A DNA stretch of 64,000 nt from Siderastrea siderea (GCA_964030785.1 OZ034970.1:41906377-41970376), one strand, 5' to 3'. Shown: positions 1 through 11,942, numbered from the stretch's first letter. Notes: a model not told the origin generated them from the letters alone. A program made the numbers and translations.

Positions 1-1110
1 AGACTAATCGTTCGATGAGGCTTAACATTCCCAGAGCTTCCTGTTATAGATATATAAAACTTTGATAGCTTTTAAGTGTCACGATTTTTGTCCTTTTTTC
101 TTAGTATTTTTTTAACGCCGTTATTGTTATGTACTTTTATTTATTTATTTATTAATTTATTTACAACATTTAAACAGAGATGCCCAGTTCAGCATACGCT
201 GGTTTTGTGTAGTTATAGTCTCTGTTTTTTGTAAAACATAAACAACAAGTAGTTTTCTCGTTCGTTCTTAAGGTGAATATGCTAAACAATTCACAGAGAT
301 GAAGTCCGTATATTAGTTTGATGTTTATTCAGGGTTTCCATGGCAATTCAAACAATAAAGTCCGTTGCTTTGCGATCTGAATTAAGCCATTTGTAAGACA
401 CTCAAACATCAAAGTGTCAATATCTTTTCTATTTTTTTTTTCAGTGCGGTGTACTTTTAGAAAGTAAATGTGTCTCTTTTTAGATCATAAATAACAAGCA
501 GAGTTGTCTTTCGTTCTTTTAAAAGGTGAATGTGTTAAACAATTCACTCAGCTGAAGTACGTAGTTATAGAAAGTGGCTTTATGATAATGTTAGTTTAAT
601 AATGTTTGTTCACGGTTGCTATGGCAATACGACCTTAGCCTTCGTTTCATTCCGATCTAAATATACCACATCTCCTACGTTTCAAGCTTCAAAGTGCCTG
701 TCAGTTTTTTTTTTCTATTTCTTGGCTTTCTGAACGCGGTTGTTGCGGTTGTCGCCTTTTTAAATATCATAAATAACAAGTAGTTTTGTCTTTCTTGTTT
801 TTAAAAGGTGAATCCTTCGTATGCTAATCAATGTACGTGCTGACGTACGAAGTTTTAAAAGCTGGCTTTACGATAATACTTGTTTAATATGGTTGCCCAA
901 AGTTTCCGTGGCAATCTTAACATTAACCTTTGTTCCAGTCCGATCTAAATTATCCATAACTCTAACGTTTCGAGCTTTGTTCGTTTAATCATGATGTTTT
1001 ACAAGTTTACGTCGGCTGTTTTATACTAGATAGTAACAAGCGATTTTCTCTCCATTTTTTTCAATAATGTCATCTAAAGAATTAACATTTTGCAGCTGGG
1101 TGTTAGTTTC
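1..1110. repeat. Degenerate tandem array of ~250-285 bp promoter-like units
   Basis: Four diverged units follow each other. Each contains a block reading roughly AACAAGTAGTTTTCTC, then AAGGTGAATRTGYTAAACAA, beginning near 243, 490, 774 and 1034. At least the second and third units also have a tract ending in CTATGGCAAT or GTGGCAATCT. The spacing is about 247, 284 and 260 bp. Related blocks recur near 2745, 3165, 9695 and 9863, and in the upstream parts of the two signal-peptide-exon copies at 7.2 and 10.9 kb. I infer decayed copies of one promoter/5' region. I see no open reading frame of substance here. Confidence 0.55.
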
Positions 1111-3239
1111 GGAGATAAAAATTGAAGAGGGCAACGACATTTCAAAAACAATACCAGAGGAATATTTACTGACGCAGCTGTCCTTTTATAAGACTTAATT
1201 CGTTACCACTGGCTGAACCTGACGGTAAATAGTTTTGAACTAAGGATGATTTAATATAGTATTTAAATTGGAGGTTTTGTTGAGCTAGCATCATGATACT
1301 CACTTAATGAGACTAAATTACACTCTCATAGCTTCCAGTTACAGCTGGCTTTTTGTTAGCTAGCACTGGTGAGCCAACTTTTCATTCATTTGTCTACAAA
1401 ACGCACTAAAGCGTTTGCGTGAGAACGTCAAACCTGGCCCGGCTTTTAGGGTCACCCTCTTTCGAAGATAGGGTGAACCCTTTAACCACGACAACTTTTT
1501 TTTTTTTTTTTTTTATAAATTTGGCTCGTGTGTCCCGGACGACGTTTTGCGTGCCACGCGACACATATTTTCCTGTTTTAGGTTTTCAAAGCGACGATTT
1601 TAAGAATATGTAAATCGAAAAAGTAAAATTCAAATAAACAGAGATACAGCAATCGACTCTTTCTCATATAAACGTAACGCTTCATAACGTTGTCTCGGGA
1701 AGCCGGAGCAACTTTCCCCCATATAAACAGGGCCAAATGACATTTAAATTACTTTAAATTAGTAGTCTTCTTAATTTAGTAAAATCGCTCAATGAGACTT
1801 ATACTAATAGTATTCTTAGAGCTTCCTTTTGTTAACGCAAGTAAAATTATTCATAGCCTCAAAGTCTGAAGGGTTTTCTTTACTCCTTTCTTTTTCACAC
1901 GATTATTACAGCATACGCTGGGGAAGTTGTTATCTTTTTAAAGACATAAAACAAGCATTGTGTTTCGTGATAGGGGAGCTTTTTGTACAAGCATTTTGTT
2001 TCGTGATAGTTGATTTCAGGTAGTTTTCTCTGACAAATCATCATTTTTTACTGAGAAACGCAGAGGGTGCAGTAACAACACATTTTGTCAAAAGTAAGTG
2101 CAAATTTCACCGAAGTATATTTATTTTCATGATAGTTGCAGCCTTTTTACTGACAAATTTTTGTGAAGCGATATTGCTACCCATTACTGAGCCCCGTGGG
2201 GGCACTCAACAAAGTGTTATACGGGGAGGCTCCGCCGCGATGTTCAACCCCTTACCTGGGGAATGTGGCAAGGCTCTAGACATACTGACAATGACAAAGC
2301 TCATCCCAAAATTGGGTCCGTACCCGTGTAAACATGGTGCAGTTCAAACACATTTTATCATGTACACGAGTAATATTTTGGTGTGGGTCGGACCCACTTG
2401 TTTGCACTACATTTTGAACCAATGTCGTCAGTGACGTAATCAGTTAATGTAGGAGCCTAAAAGATCGTGGATAATGTCGTATTTTTGATGGCTGGTAGCT
2501 GATGGCTGTCTCACGTCTGTAAACCCCCCCCCCCCGGGGGGGGTAGCCTGTGACTTTTGGGGAGGGTGTATGCCGCTGGGATTCTGAGACCCTTACCTTA
2601 TCAGCGGCAACTACCATACAACTTATAAATGGAAGTCCCTCCCCCAGACTGTGAAGTGTTTGGATTCGATCTCGAGCAACTAGGGGCTATTCAATCGTGC
2701 TGGACAGTATAAAACGACGACTTTTTACACTGGGTAATAACGTACGAATAATTTTCTCTTCAGTTTTTTTCCAATAATGTCGACTAAACAATTAAATTTC
2801 GCAGCTGGGTGTTGGTTGAGCAACACCCAGACATGGCTGGGGTTTGATTCGCTAAAACTCGCTACTGAACTGACTTCAAAGAGTTCTTAACTAAGGACCT
2901 TCCTATTTTTAGTTTCTATCTATCTATCTATCTGTCTATCATCTATCTGCCTTTATATGTAAATTGGCGGTTCTCTTTAGTCAACATAATCGCGAAATAA
3001 GACTAAATTAAAGTCTTAGAGTTTCCTGTTTAAATATAAACACACGTAAACATATTCATAGCTTCAAACTCTCAAAATTTTTTTCTTTTCTTTTCTTTTT
3101 TAATGTGTTATTACAGTATTTTTTCGGCAAGTTGGTGTCATCTTTTTTTTTAAATCATAAAGAACAAGTACTTTTCTCTTTTGTTTTCAAGTTGATTCAG
3201 TGCTAAACAATTTGTGCAGGTGGGTACTGTATTATGTCA
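1111..3239. other. No gene; diverged copies of the upstream unit plus simple repeats
   Basis: This stretch continues the same repeat family (similar blocks near 1166-1210, 2045-2150, 2745-2815 and 3165-3225). It contains a C12G8 run at 2524-2543 and a short TATC microsatellite near 2916-2950. Open frames here are short, low in complexity and without recognisable motifs. I see no coding region. Confidence 0.5.
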
Positions 3240-3405
3240 TCAGAGTAACATCCTTATTCAACTTATAGTCCAGTCCGTTAGCGTCGAAATTTACGAAAAT
3301 CGTGACAAGTCGCGTAAAAGCACCAAATTTGGCATACATGTCCTTGAGGGCATATAAAACAAATTTAGAAGGGGTGCCACGTGATCCGAGTATCCGGGGG
3401 GCCAC
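3240..3405 (+). repeat. Dispersed repeat, copy 1 (inverted partner at ~6.25-6.39 kb)
   Basis: About 150 bp here reappears in reverse complement at about 6246-6392. Shared words include GGTGCCACG next to GATCCGAG, CCGGGGGGCC, ATCGTGACAA and CGCGTAAAAGCA. Identity by eye is roughly 80 percent. No coding capacity is evident. It is probably a fragment of an interspersed element. Confidence 0.6.
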
Positions 3406-4118
3406 AGCACTCAAATTAATTTTTATTCATGGTCACAGGACTCCCACGCTCATGAAAAGACCACACACTGGCAAACTGAAGAGGATTTGATGGGCTTTTT
3501 TAACTGGCCTTGTCAGCGAACGACAGAAAATGACAACAAACAGCCGTTAAAGTTTACCGAGCCACATATCCTTGTATTTTCCGCTCCCTTTTCGCCTGCC
3601 TGTGTTCCCTGTGGTCAAATAGACTTAAAACTGAATCGTTTCACTTCAGATAACTGTGAAGGGAACGAATAATTATTAGTTCGAATTAGTCGACAAACAG
3701 TCCCAAATCAGCAGCTCAAATCGCAAAGGAAACCATTGCCTGCTACAGCTATTCAAACATTACTTATTTCGGGTTATTTTCGTCAATCGTTCAGGAACAT
3801 GTACGCCGACCCATTTAGGAGAAGGATAACTGAAAGAACTGACTTCCGTTCTTAATTCTTTTGAGTTACGTTTCTTTACAGCCTCTCCCGCATTAAGTTC
3901 CTTTAGACAATAAAAGCTAGTCGGGTTGACGAGAAATCTGGAAAATGTCAGATGTTTTAAGTGTACTGTTGAGAAAAACATCGCGAGAGACATTTTAAGG
4001 TCACTGACATCTCTGCCTTTACTTTAAAAGTCAGTTTAATTCACAGTACAATGACTGAAGAAACAAAATTAGTAACGAACATTTATATATGAAATAATCA
4101 TATATTTGAACTTATGAT
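3406..4118. other. No recognisable gene
   Basis: The open frames in this stretch are short and show no domain, signal peptide or repeat signature I can name. Confidence 0.4.
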
Positions 4119-4250
4119 AGAATTATATGAAGATCATCGCAGTGAAGGTGTTTCAACTTAAACAGTTGAAAAGAAGAAACCTGAAAGAATTCAGGCTTGA
4201 GCGGGGAATCGAACCTTGCATGACCTCTGCGATACCGGTGCAGCGCTCTA
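4119..4250 (-). repeat. Left arm of a tRNA-like inverted repeat
   Basis: This arm is the reverse complement of 4355-4486 over about 130 bp with few differences. It contains the complement of a tRNA B-box-like segment and a tail related to the right arm. Arm plus spacer plus arm forms a foldback of about 370 bp, consistent with two head-to-head SINE copies or one foldback SINE. Confidence 0.65.
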
Positions 4251-4334
4251 AAGCGCTATGATTATTTCTTATATTAATGTTCATTTCTCCATCTACGGGG
4301 TAAATACGAACTCTCGATTGACCAGCTCCCAGTT

Positions 4335-4411
4335 GGCTTGATAGTTCAGTTGGTTAGAGCGCTGCACCGGTATCGCAGAGGTCATGGGTCAGTTCGATTC
4401 CCGTTCAAGCC
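4335..4411 (+). repeat. tRNA-like head of a SINE (not a functional tRNA)
   Basis: The segment folds like a tRNA. A 7-bp acceptor stem pairs GGCTTGA at 4335-4341 with TCAAGCC at 4405-4411. A D-arm-like block (GTTCAGTTGGTTAGAGC) and an A/B-box arrangement are present. The anticodon loop reads CCGGTAT, which would place GGT (Thr) at the anticodon. Against a real tRNA are a mismatched anticodon stem and an enlarged T loop. Its presence as an inverted pair with a shared tail points to a tRNA-derived SINE. Confidence 0.6.
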
Positions 4412-4486
4412 TGAATTTTTTCAGGTTTCTTCTTTTCAACAGCTTAAGTTGAAACACCTTCACTGCGATGATCTTCATATAATTCT
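4355..4486 (+). repeat. Right arm of the tRNA-like inverted repeat
   Basis: This arm is the inverted copy of 4119-4250. The tail after the tRNA-like head (from about 4412) is shared by both arms, as expected for SINE bodies. Confidence 0.65.
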
Positions 4487-6245
4487 AAAATTGACAACGT
4501 TCAGTTCAATCCGCCATGAGTCGTGTGTCACCAGCAAGTACCATAAGAAGCACGCACGCTTGCTAAACTCTCTTTCACGGTAGTCAACCAGCTCCAACGA
4601 TTAGTCACCACTTTTTCCAGCATCGTACGTTTTTCTTTCTTTTTTGTCTTGCAGTTCTTAATTCAGTACACCGCATCGGGTACTTAACTTATGCCGATAA
4701 CATTAATCAAATCCCTCCCTCTTAGAAAACGGGGGCACCCAACGGTTCGTTTTCGGAGGAATATCTGTTCGGCAGACCGAAGTCGCCTGAGATATTCGGA
4801 TTTAATTGCAGTGAAAAATAAAGATTTCTGTGGCGAAACATCACCTCACGGATTTTCTTAAAAAATGACTGATTAATTCCTTTTATTTTTGGAGGGACAA
4901 ATATGTCATTTAGAGTGTAAAATAAGGTCAGCTAGCATTTTCGGAATGACATTAGCAGCTCGGAAATTCGACGGATAGGATTCCGTTTCCTAAAATTGTA
5001 TGCGCCTTAACTGATTTTCAGCTAAAAACGCCGAACAGTTCAACCCGTATTAGCTCACACAAATATGCCCTTAAAAAGCTCGGAAACGATCTTAGAAACC
5101 AGAAAATGGTATTTCAAGTATTTTGCTAAAAGTTTCTCTTTGGGTGCCCTTAAGAAAAGACGCCGAGTTCTGCAGAACAGGATTTTATTGTATATTTCAG
5201 GCGAGCGTTCGCCTGAAAAACGCGTAAAACATTAATCAGGCTAAATTACTTGCGACTGTTAGATTCCGAATACAACGCATAAAAGGAGAGCGAAAAGGCC
5301 TAGATATGGTGACGAGCTCAATCTTTCGCCCTAGAATAGCGAGGGACGTAAATAATTACCGTCTTAGAGTTTCAGTGTAGGTCTTTTAAATAACGCGTAG
5401 ATCAGAGGGGATGGTTATTAGCTGTTATTGTAATAGGCCAGAATCTTCTCTGACAACATTACGTGTTCTTCACGATTAACGTAAAAAACGCTATTGCTTC
5501 CTTATTTTATTTTTACCATCACTTGTTTTTGTTTTTCCTCTGAATGTAGCTAGCAGCCTTAGCAGCTCACACCTACAACCGCCTGCAGAACAGGCGTTTC
5601 TAATTAATGCCTGTCTTGCGCGCAGGCTCCTATTTACACCCGAGAGAATGGCTGATTAACCCATAAAAATCCCCTTCTCCAGTTTGGTGAAAAAATTCTG
5701 AAGTTCGCCAGGTCATTCTAGCTAACTGATGCCTTTTGATGTTTTTGTTGTCGAGCTTTGTCGGCCTTTATCTCTTATAACGATCGATCTCGAGATCTAC
5801 AGTATGCGTGGCTGAGTGATCACAAATTGAATTATTGAATGTGTTGGTTTATTTGTAACACTTTTTAATTAGAAAAGAAATTTCTCTCCCAGATATGTCT
5901 TTGTCAAAAGAAAGCTTGAACTAAGACTTAGATAAGCTGCTTAACCCTTTTGGGATAAGCTTTATTTTCCATTAGTCCGGCTTATGGTTGTTGTCCACCA
6001 GTCACGGCCAGTAATCTATTTGACCACAGGATCCCCAGGCTCATGAGCAGATCTCTTGGTAGACAAATGTACATACAGTATGTGGATTTGATGTGGCAAG
6101 TAACTCTAATGACTGTTTATTATCATTTGTTCCGTTCGCTGATGAAATCAGTTAAAAAGTTCCCTACAATAATTCTATTTTGGTATTAGTGATTTGTTAG
6201 TGAGCCTGGTTGTCCTGTGACCAAGTTATTGACAATAGATTTGCG
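4487..6245. other. No recognisable gene
   Basis: About 1.75 kb of AT-rich DNA. I find no long open frame, no conserved motif and no clear repeat partner elsewhere in the window. Confidence 0.4.
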
Positions 6246-6392
6246 TTCCACGGCCCCCCGGATGCTCGGATCTCGTGGCACCCCTTCTCAATTAGTTTTA
6301 TACGGTCTCAAGAATATGTGTGCCAAATTTGATGCTTTTACGCGATTTGTCACGATTTTTCCCTTAACGGACCGGACTATTAATTAAACCAC
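6246..6392 (-). repeat. Dispersed repeat, copy 2 (inverted partner at 3.24-3.4 kb)
   Basis: This is the reverse-complement partner of 3240-3405. It lies just upstream of the first signal-peptide-exon duplication copy. Confidence 0.6.
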
Positions 6393-8100
6393 AAAAGGAA
6401 AGCAATAATGTTTTAACAATTATCGCCAGTGCAATATAGAATTCTGTCAACACTCATCGAAAAATAAGACTAGTCCATTCCGTCGGACTTTAAAATGAGA
6501 GGAAAAATCACCAATTATTACTGAGAAATGCAGAATATGCAGTAACAAAATATTTTGACAAAAGCAAGTACAAGATTCATCGAAGTTTATTTTATTGTTG
6601 TGATAGTTGCAGTCTTTTAGCTTACAGTATTATTACAATACGATGTTTATTTAAAGTCTTAACTTTTAAAAGGTGGCTTTCTAAAGGCTTATTATGTTTT
6701 TCCACGGTTTCTATGGCAATTCAGAAATAACATATCCCATTCCATTCTGATGTAAATTAAACACAGCTCTAAAGTTTTAAAAGTATTCTGGCGAATTAAT
6801 AATTGTCACGTTTGTGAAGTTCGCGCTGGGGTCATCACTTTTAAACTTAATGAATTTCAACAAGTGTACTCTTGTGTTTCTAACTTTTGAACAAATTTCA
6901 GTTGGGTGTTGGTTTTGTAAAACATTGTCACAAATGTAGCTCGATTAATTTGCTATCGAAGAAATTAAAGGAGAGCAATTACGTTTTGAAGACAATACGC
7001 CAGGAATATAAAATTAACGGAGCTGACGTTTGTATAGAAGCTGTAATTGGCTCACACTGACATTAAATGGTTTTTAGAGACATTAGAAAATTTAAAAATT
7101 GCTTGTAAATGGTGGTTTTCACGAATTAGTACATTATTAATTGCTAGGAAAGAGAAGACCCTCCCAGAGATTCTAGTTGTTATCTTGGCAACTTGTCAGC
7201 CATGTTTTCTCCCTTATTCCGCTGGTTTCTCTTCTTCATGTGGTCTGCGGTTTTACGGGAAGCAGCCCGTGCACAAGGTTAGATTCGCTATAAATATTTA
7301 TTTAAGGCTTTTCCTGTAGTTGTTTTTCAGTTAACGTCATTTTTATAGACTTAGAGACAACGGTTGCACCACATAGCACCAAAAAAAAAAAGAATAAAAA
7401 AACTGCATCTCCCCTTTATTTTGTTAAAATTCTATTTATCCTCTCTGGCCGCAACATACATGTCTTAGAATCGTTCAATTTAAGTAGACTTAAACGTAGA
7501 AGTGGAATGCGGCCCTTAAACTATATATTTCAGTTTCGGAAGTTTAAGCCTTCAGCTCGAACATCATCATATAAGAAGTACCAAAAAGAGGGAGAAGTCA
7601 TAAAACAGTTAAGACCCTTAAGACCCTTCACACTTGTTTTTGTCTACAGTTTCCAAGCCAATTAAAATAATTTTGTTTTAGAGTGATCTAACTCCTGTCG
7701 TTAGGTTTCGTTTTTGCTAGTGGTTTCGAAAATTTCAAGATCACTGTTCTTTTGCAACAAATTATGCGAGCCATTCAGGGTATCGCCTAACATGTTATCG
7801 TTTTAATTCTTTAGTTTCTGTTTTATGTTTTCAATACTTCAATTTATCGTTATTTTTTCCATCTGACTTTCTTCGATATTCTTTAAGCTATTAAAAAATA
7901 GAAAAACATTCTCCTCGATTCAGTATTTTCCAAAGTGTTTTTGACGGAGGATTGGGGACAAAATTTTCTGAACTCTATTTGAAAAGTTAAGCAGCAGGCG
8001 GACGCTGCTTTATCGCTCAAACTATTATCGTCTGGTTAATTTTGCCGATTAATTTGTTAACGGCCACAAAAATAAACTGGGAACCAAAGTGCTTCAGAGT
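6393..8100 (+). repeat. Segmental duplication copy A: promoter plus signal-peptide exon
   Basis: This segment is paralogous to about 9960-11700 (copy B). Shared blocks in the same order include CGAAGTTTATTTTA, GATAGTTGCAG, AAAGGAGAGCAAT, GGAATATAAA, GCTGTAATTGGCT, the first exon itself, and ACAAGGTT followed by a similar intron start. Divergence is substantial but colinear. The block TGACG (7024-7028) with ATTGG (7046-7050) upstream of the exon is shared with gene copy 2, which supports promoter function. Confidence 0.65.
7202..7277 (+). CDS. Candidate signal-peptide first exon (copy A) of gene copy 1
   Basis: A 76-nt open segment starts with ATG and ends in phase 1 at ...CAAG, followed by GTTAGA. 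It encodes about 25 residues with a hydrophobic core (WFLFFMWSAVL) and an ARA-Q-like cleavage end, a typical secretory signal. The first exon of gene copy 2 (54408-54483) is also exactly 76 nt, phase 1 and hydrophobic, so this exon could splice in frame to the PAN-domain exon at 17911. The donor GTTAGA is weak. A near-duplicate exon lies at 10929. Whether one, both or neither is used cannot be read from the sequence. Confidence 0.5.
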
Positions 8101-8239
8101 AAAATTTTTACGCAATGCTACGGGAATATATGTTGATAAAACTCACACCGATGGGTTTCCATTTTTAACACTCGCACATTAGAAAGGACTTCAAAAACAA
8201 CGAAAAATTTGAAAATTGCTTTTCATTTTCAATTTATGG

Positions 8240-8870
8240 TTTCCATCAGTTAGCATATGCTCCTCAGCAATACAAAACACTCGCCGATCTTCAGGTACAT
8301 CTGCCACGTTTTCGTCCTTTCTCTACTCTCCTTTCGTTCTTTTGTCCGTGTTATTTCCGGTGATACCTGAAACACCCTAATGGTCCTTGGTATTCCAGTT
8401 GTTTTAGTTTATATCCACTTCGTAGGTCGTCTGAAATTCTTTTACTTTTAGCTAGAAGTCTTCCAAGCGATTAACAAAATTAAGATCACCAGGTTTGTTG
8501 GCTACTTTGACGGCGATTTTCCCCAGCGATCTTGTATCTACGACAAGCGATCAAACCGCCAATACCTGAAATAATTTACTGGCGATTCTAGCCGAGAAAA
8601 TCACCAGCAATCGCTTTGTGTGTGCTATAATGACACCCGTGTGCCTTAGTTTTTCTCTTTATACATGAAATACATGCCTGCTTTGGTAAATGCGTGCGAG
8701 ATTGCAGCGCCTCGGAAGACTGGTTCCATGTTGAACTGATGAAACGCCTCGTGGTTTGACTGCAAAGGAATTGCTAGAGGGCAGTCGCTGGTTTCATGGA
8801 CCAACGTTGCTTCGTTATCAAGACTAACTACCCTTCCAAACTCAGCCAGTTTGTACATGAGATTGATCAG
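8240..8870 (+). mobile_element. BEL/Pao-like retroelement fragment, copy A (internally deleted)
   Basis: The segment is colinear with 15900-16560 at about 80 percent by eye, starting at ATGGTTTCCATCAGTT. It ends in a region that in the other copy encodes the connection motif typical of BEL/Pao pol proteins (NPADETSR...L..TRWLHGP). In this copy the reading frame is destroyed and a middle portion is missing, so it is a relic. Confidence 0.5.
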
Positions 8871-8895
8871 ATAACGAAGTCAGAAAAGAGTCAAA

Positions 8896-9160
8896 AGGAA
8901 CTGACTAACTAACTGACTAACTTACTGACTGACTGACTAACTGACTGACTGACTGCCTGACTGACTGACTTACTGATTGACTAATTAACTCACTGACTGA
9001 CTATTTGACTGGCTGACTGCCTGACTGCCTGACTTACTGATTGACTAATTAACTCACTGACTGACTAATTGACTGGCTGACTGACTAACTAACTAAGTGA
9101 CTGACTGATTAACTGACTGACTGACTGAGTGAGGGATTGACTGACTCATTGTAAGATCAA
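8896..9160. repeat. Tetranucleotide microsatellite (ACTG)n, imperfect
   Basis: About 260 bp of ACTG/GACT repeats with point variants and interruptions such as ACTAATTAACTCACTG, itself repeated at about 8978 and 9045. No coding role. Confidence 0.95.
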
Positions 9161-10651
9161 TGTACGGTCAAACTGACTATATAGATGTTGGCCCAGCCTC
9201 TTTAGCAACCTCCTTCTCAGGGTCTCTCCTCTTCCTGTCCATTGGGAAGAGCTGGGAACGAGGCTATCTCCTAAGCACTCGGCTTACCCTACCTTACAGT
9301 AAACAGGCCTTCAGAGACTGAGGGGGTAGTACTGGGGACTAGATTATTATTAATGCAGCTGGCAGTTCATTGTCCACCACTTGTTAAAACTGTCATTAAA
9401 GTCTGTTTTCTAAAGTAATACAATTTTTAAATTGGTAGTTTTCTTAAGTTCAAATAATCGCTCAATGAGGCTTAATATTTTCTTTATAAATATAAAATTT
9501 TCATAACTTGTAAGTGTCAAGACTTCCCGTTACAAAATATAAAATTTTCATAGCTTGTTAGCTATAGCGTCAGGACTTCCCGTTATAAGTATAAAATGGT
9601 TACGTGTCACGCTTTTTTTCTTGATTTTTTTTAAACACGATTATTGTAGTGTACTTTTGAAAAGTTGTTGTCGTCTGTTTCTTGAAAATCGTAAATAACA
9701 AGTACTTTTCTCGCTCTGTCTTATGGTGAATATGCTAAACAATTTACGTAGCTGGAGGTGAGCACACATAAAATTATTCAAAGCTTCGAAGTCTGTAGAT
9801 TTTTCTTTCTTCCTTTTCTCTTGTTAACGCGGTTATCACAACGTACTATTGGCAAGTTAATGTTGAATCATAAATAACAAGCTAGAATTCTATTTCGTTT
9901 TCAAGGTGAATGTGTTAAACGATTTGCGCAGGTGGGCGGCATTTTGTCATCAGGATAATATCGCAATTCAACTTATTAAACCACAAAAGGAGAGCAATAA
10001 TGTTTAACAATTAGCGCCAATGTTATATGAGATTCTGTCAACACTCATCCGAAAAAAAGAAAAAAACTTCTTGGGAATTTAAAGAAAGCTGAAAAATCAG
10101 GAGTTGTTACTGGGAAACGAAGAGTATACAGTAACGAAACATTTCGACAGAAGCAAGGAAAAATTCAACGAAGTTTATTTTAATGTTCGTGATAGTTGCA
10201 GTGTTTTAGCTTTCAGTTTTTTAAGTGACATTAAATTTTAATAGCTGAAGTCCTAATTTTTAAAAGGTGTCTTTAGGTTTGTTATGTTTGTCCATGGTTT
10301 CTATGGCAATTCAAAAATCCCATTCCATTCTGATCTTAATTAATCAGAGCTCCAAAGTTTCAAGATTATTTTGAGGAGATGATGACTATTACGTTTGTCA
10401 TGTTAGTGTCATCATTTTTAAGCAGTGTACTCTTGCGTTTTTCACTCCTGCAAAAATTGCAGTTGTTTGTTGGTTTAGTAAAAGATGTCTTAATCTGGTA
10501 ACCAGGAAGATAAATGAGAGCAATTATGTGTTTTAAAGACAATGCCACAGGAATATAAATTAATGCACCTGACGCTTGATTGGCTGTAATTGGCTAACGC
10601 ATACAATAAAAATTTCAAATATTAGAAAATTTAAAAACTGTTTCTAAATGG

Positions 10652-10825
10652 TAGCCTGCGTGCAGACGCCTCCTATTTCCTTTGCTTCACGCGAAATTTA
10701 AGACCCAAAACAGCATGAATTCCTGAAAAACAGCAGGATACTGGAACACGATTAGCGACGCCGTTACGCAGACGTCCCTTTTCCGCGTGAAGCAAAGGAA
10801 ATAGGAGACGTCTACACGCAGGCTA
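10652..10825. mobile_element. MITE with ~40-bp terminal inverted repeats, TA target duplication
   Basis: Both ends read inward from TA as TAGCCTGCGTGCAGACG with the near-perfect complement CGTCTACACGCAGGCTA. The inner parts (TCCTATTTCCTTTGCTTCACGCG and its complement) also pair. The site is uninterrupted in duplication copy A (about 7110), so the MITE arrived after the duplication. The same GCGTGCAGACGTCTCCTA word occurs near 18660. Confidence 0.8.
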
Positions 10826-10928
10826 CTAAATCGGTGTTCATCACGATTTAACATAGACGCTACAAAAGGGAAATTCCCTGAGAGATTGCCGTTGGAATAA
10901 CACTTGTCATATTGGCAACTTGTCAATC

Positions 10929-11004
10929 ATGTTTTCTCCTTTATTCTGCTGGTTTCTCTTCTTCGTGTCGTCGTCGGTTATACGGGAAGCAGCCCGTGCA
11001 CAAG
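10929..11004 (+). CDS. Candidate signal-peptide first exon (copy B) of gene copy 1
   Basis: A 76-nt phase-1 exon starts with ATG and is closely similar to 7202-7277. It encodes a hydrophobic leader (WFLFFVSSSVI) and the same ARAQ end, followed by GTTGGT. It is the closest recognisable first exon upstream of the PAN exon at 17911, and joining would be in frame (phase 1 to G|AA TTC). The donor is not a consensus GTAAGT. The intron would be 6.9 kb and contain the Penelope and Crypton relics. The assignment is inference from exon length and phase. Confidence 0.5.
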
Positions 11005-11942
11005 GTTGGTTTCGCTTTAAATAATTATTTAAGGAGTTTCCTGTAGTTCTGTTAACGCCTTTTTTTATAAAGCGAGAGACATCGGTTCTGCCACAAAGAC
11101 CACAAATAAACTGCATGTCTCCATTATTTTGTTACAAATTCTATTTATCCATTCTGGCCGCCAAGAAAAACCAGCCATACATGTCTTAACTCACACTATA
11201 TATCAAGTAAAAGAAAACTAAAATAAAGAAGTGGATTGGGGCCTTTAAACGATGTATTCGGAGTCTTCACTTTGAACATAAGAAATACCAAAAAGAATAC
11301 ATTTTAGGGGCTCTTCGAGAGAAGTATTGGAATAGTTGAGATTAGGACATTAATGTAAGAAAACACCCTTCAAATTTGTTTTGACTATAGTAAAACAATT
11401 CTGTTTTAGACCTATCTAACCATTGTTGTTACGTTTAATTTTCGCTTGATTTCGAAAATTTAAGAGCAGGCTCCTTTTGAAACAATTTATGCTAGCCGTT
11501 CAGTGTGTATCGCTCAACTTGCTATTGTTTTAATTCTTTATATCCTGTTTTAAATTTTCAAGACTTTAATTTATTATACTTCAGTTTTATCGTCTGAAAT
11601 TATTTGACATACTCACGCCTCCGTATTTCAGACGTTTTCTTGACGGAGGCCGGGGGATGAAAGTTACTAAATGTTGAGCAACAGACGCTCTAAGTTTTAA
11701 AAGATTGCTTTTGATCATAAGGCAGTGTTTTTCAACATGTCATTGAAATTCAAACAAATTTATAGTTACAATTTTGTGCTATACCTTGGACAGTTGTAAA
11801 ATCATCCATGGAGGGCTTTAAAGTCTCGCAACCGTATTTTACTTTTATTACCCGCATCATAAACTCAGGAAAAAGTAGCTTTTTTCTGAGTAAAAATCGA
11901 CGAGTAACCAGGGTTAAACATATCAAAAATCTCAAAATTTGT

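Larger units (their letters stand above)
9420..11700 (+). repeat. Segmental duplication copy B: promoter plus signal-peptide exon
   Basis: This is the paralogue of copy A. The first part (9420-9960) resembles units of the 1-1110 array. From 9960 on it is colinear with 6400-8020. It contains the conserved TGACG (10570-10574) ... ATTGGCT block, an AATATAAAT TATA-like tract, and the second signal exon. A MITE absent from copy A splits it at 10652-10825. Confidence 0.65.

Noticed and set aside
4335..4411. Functional tRNA-Thr gene
   Set aside because: Mismatched anticodon stem, enlarged T loop and SINE-like inverted copy argue against it.
8896..9160. CRISPR-like array
   Set aside because: It is a simple ACTG microsatellite without spacers, in eukaryotic DNA.
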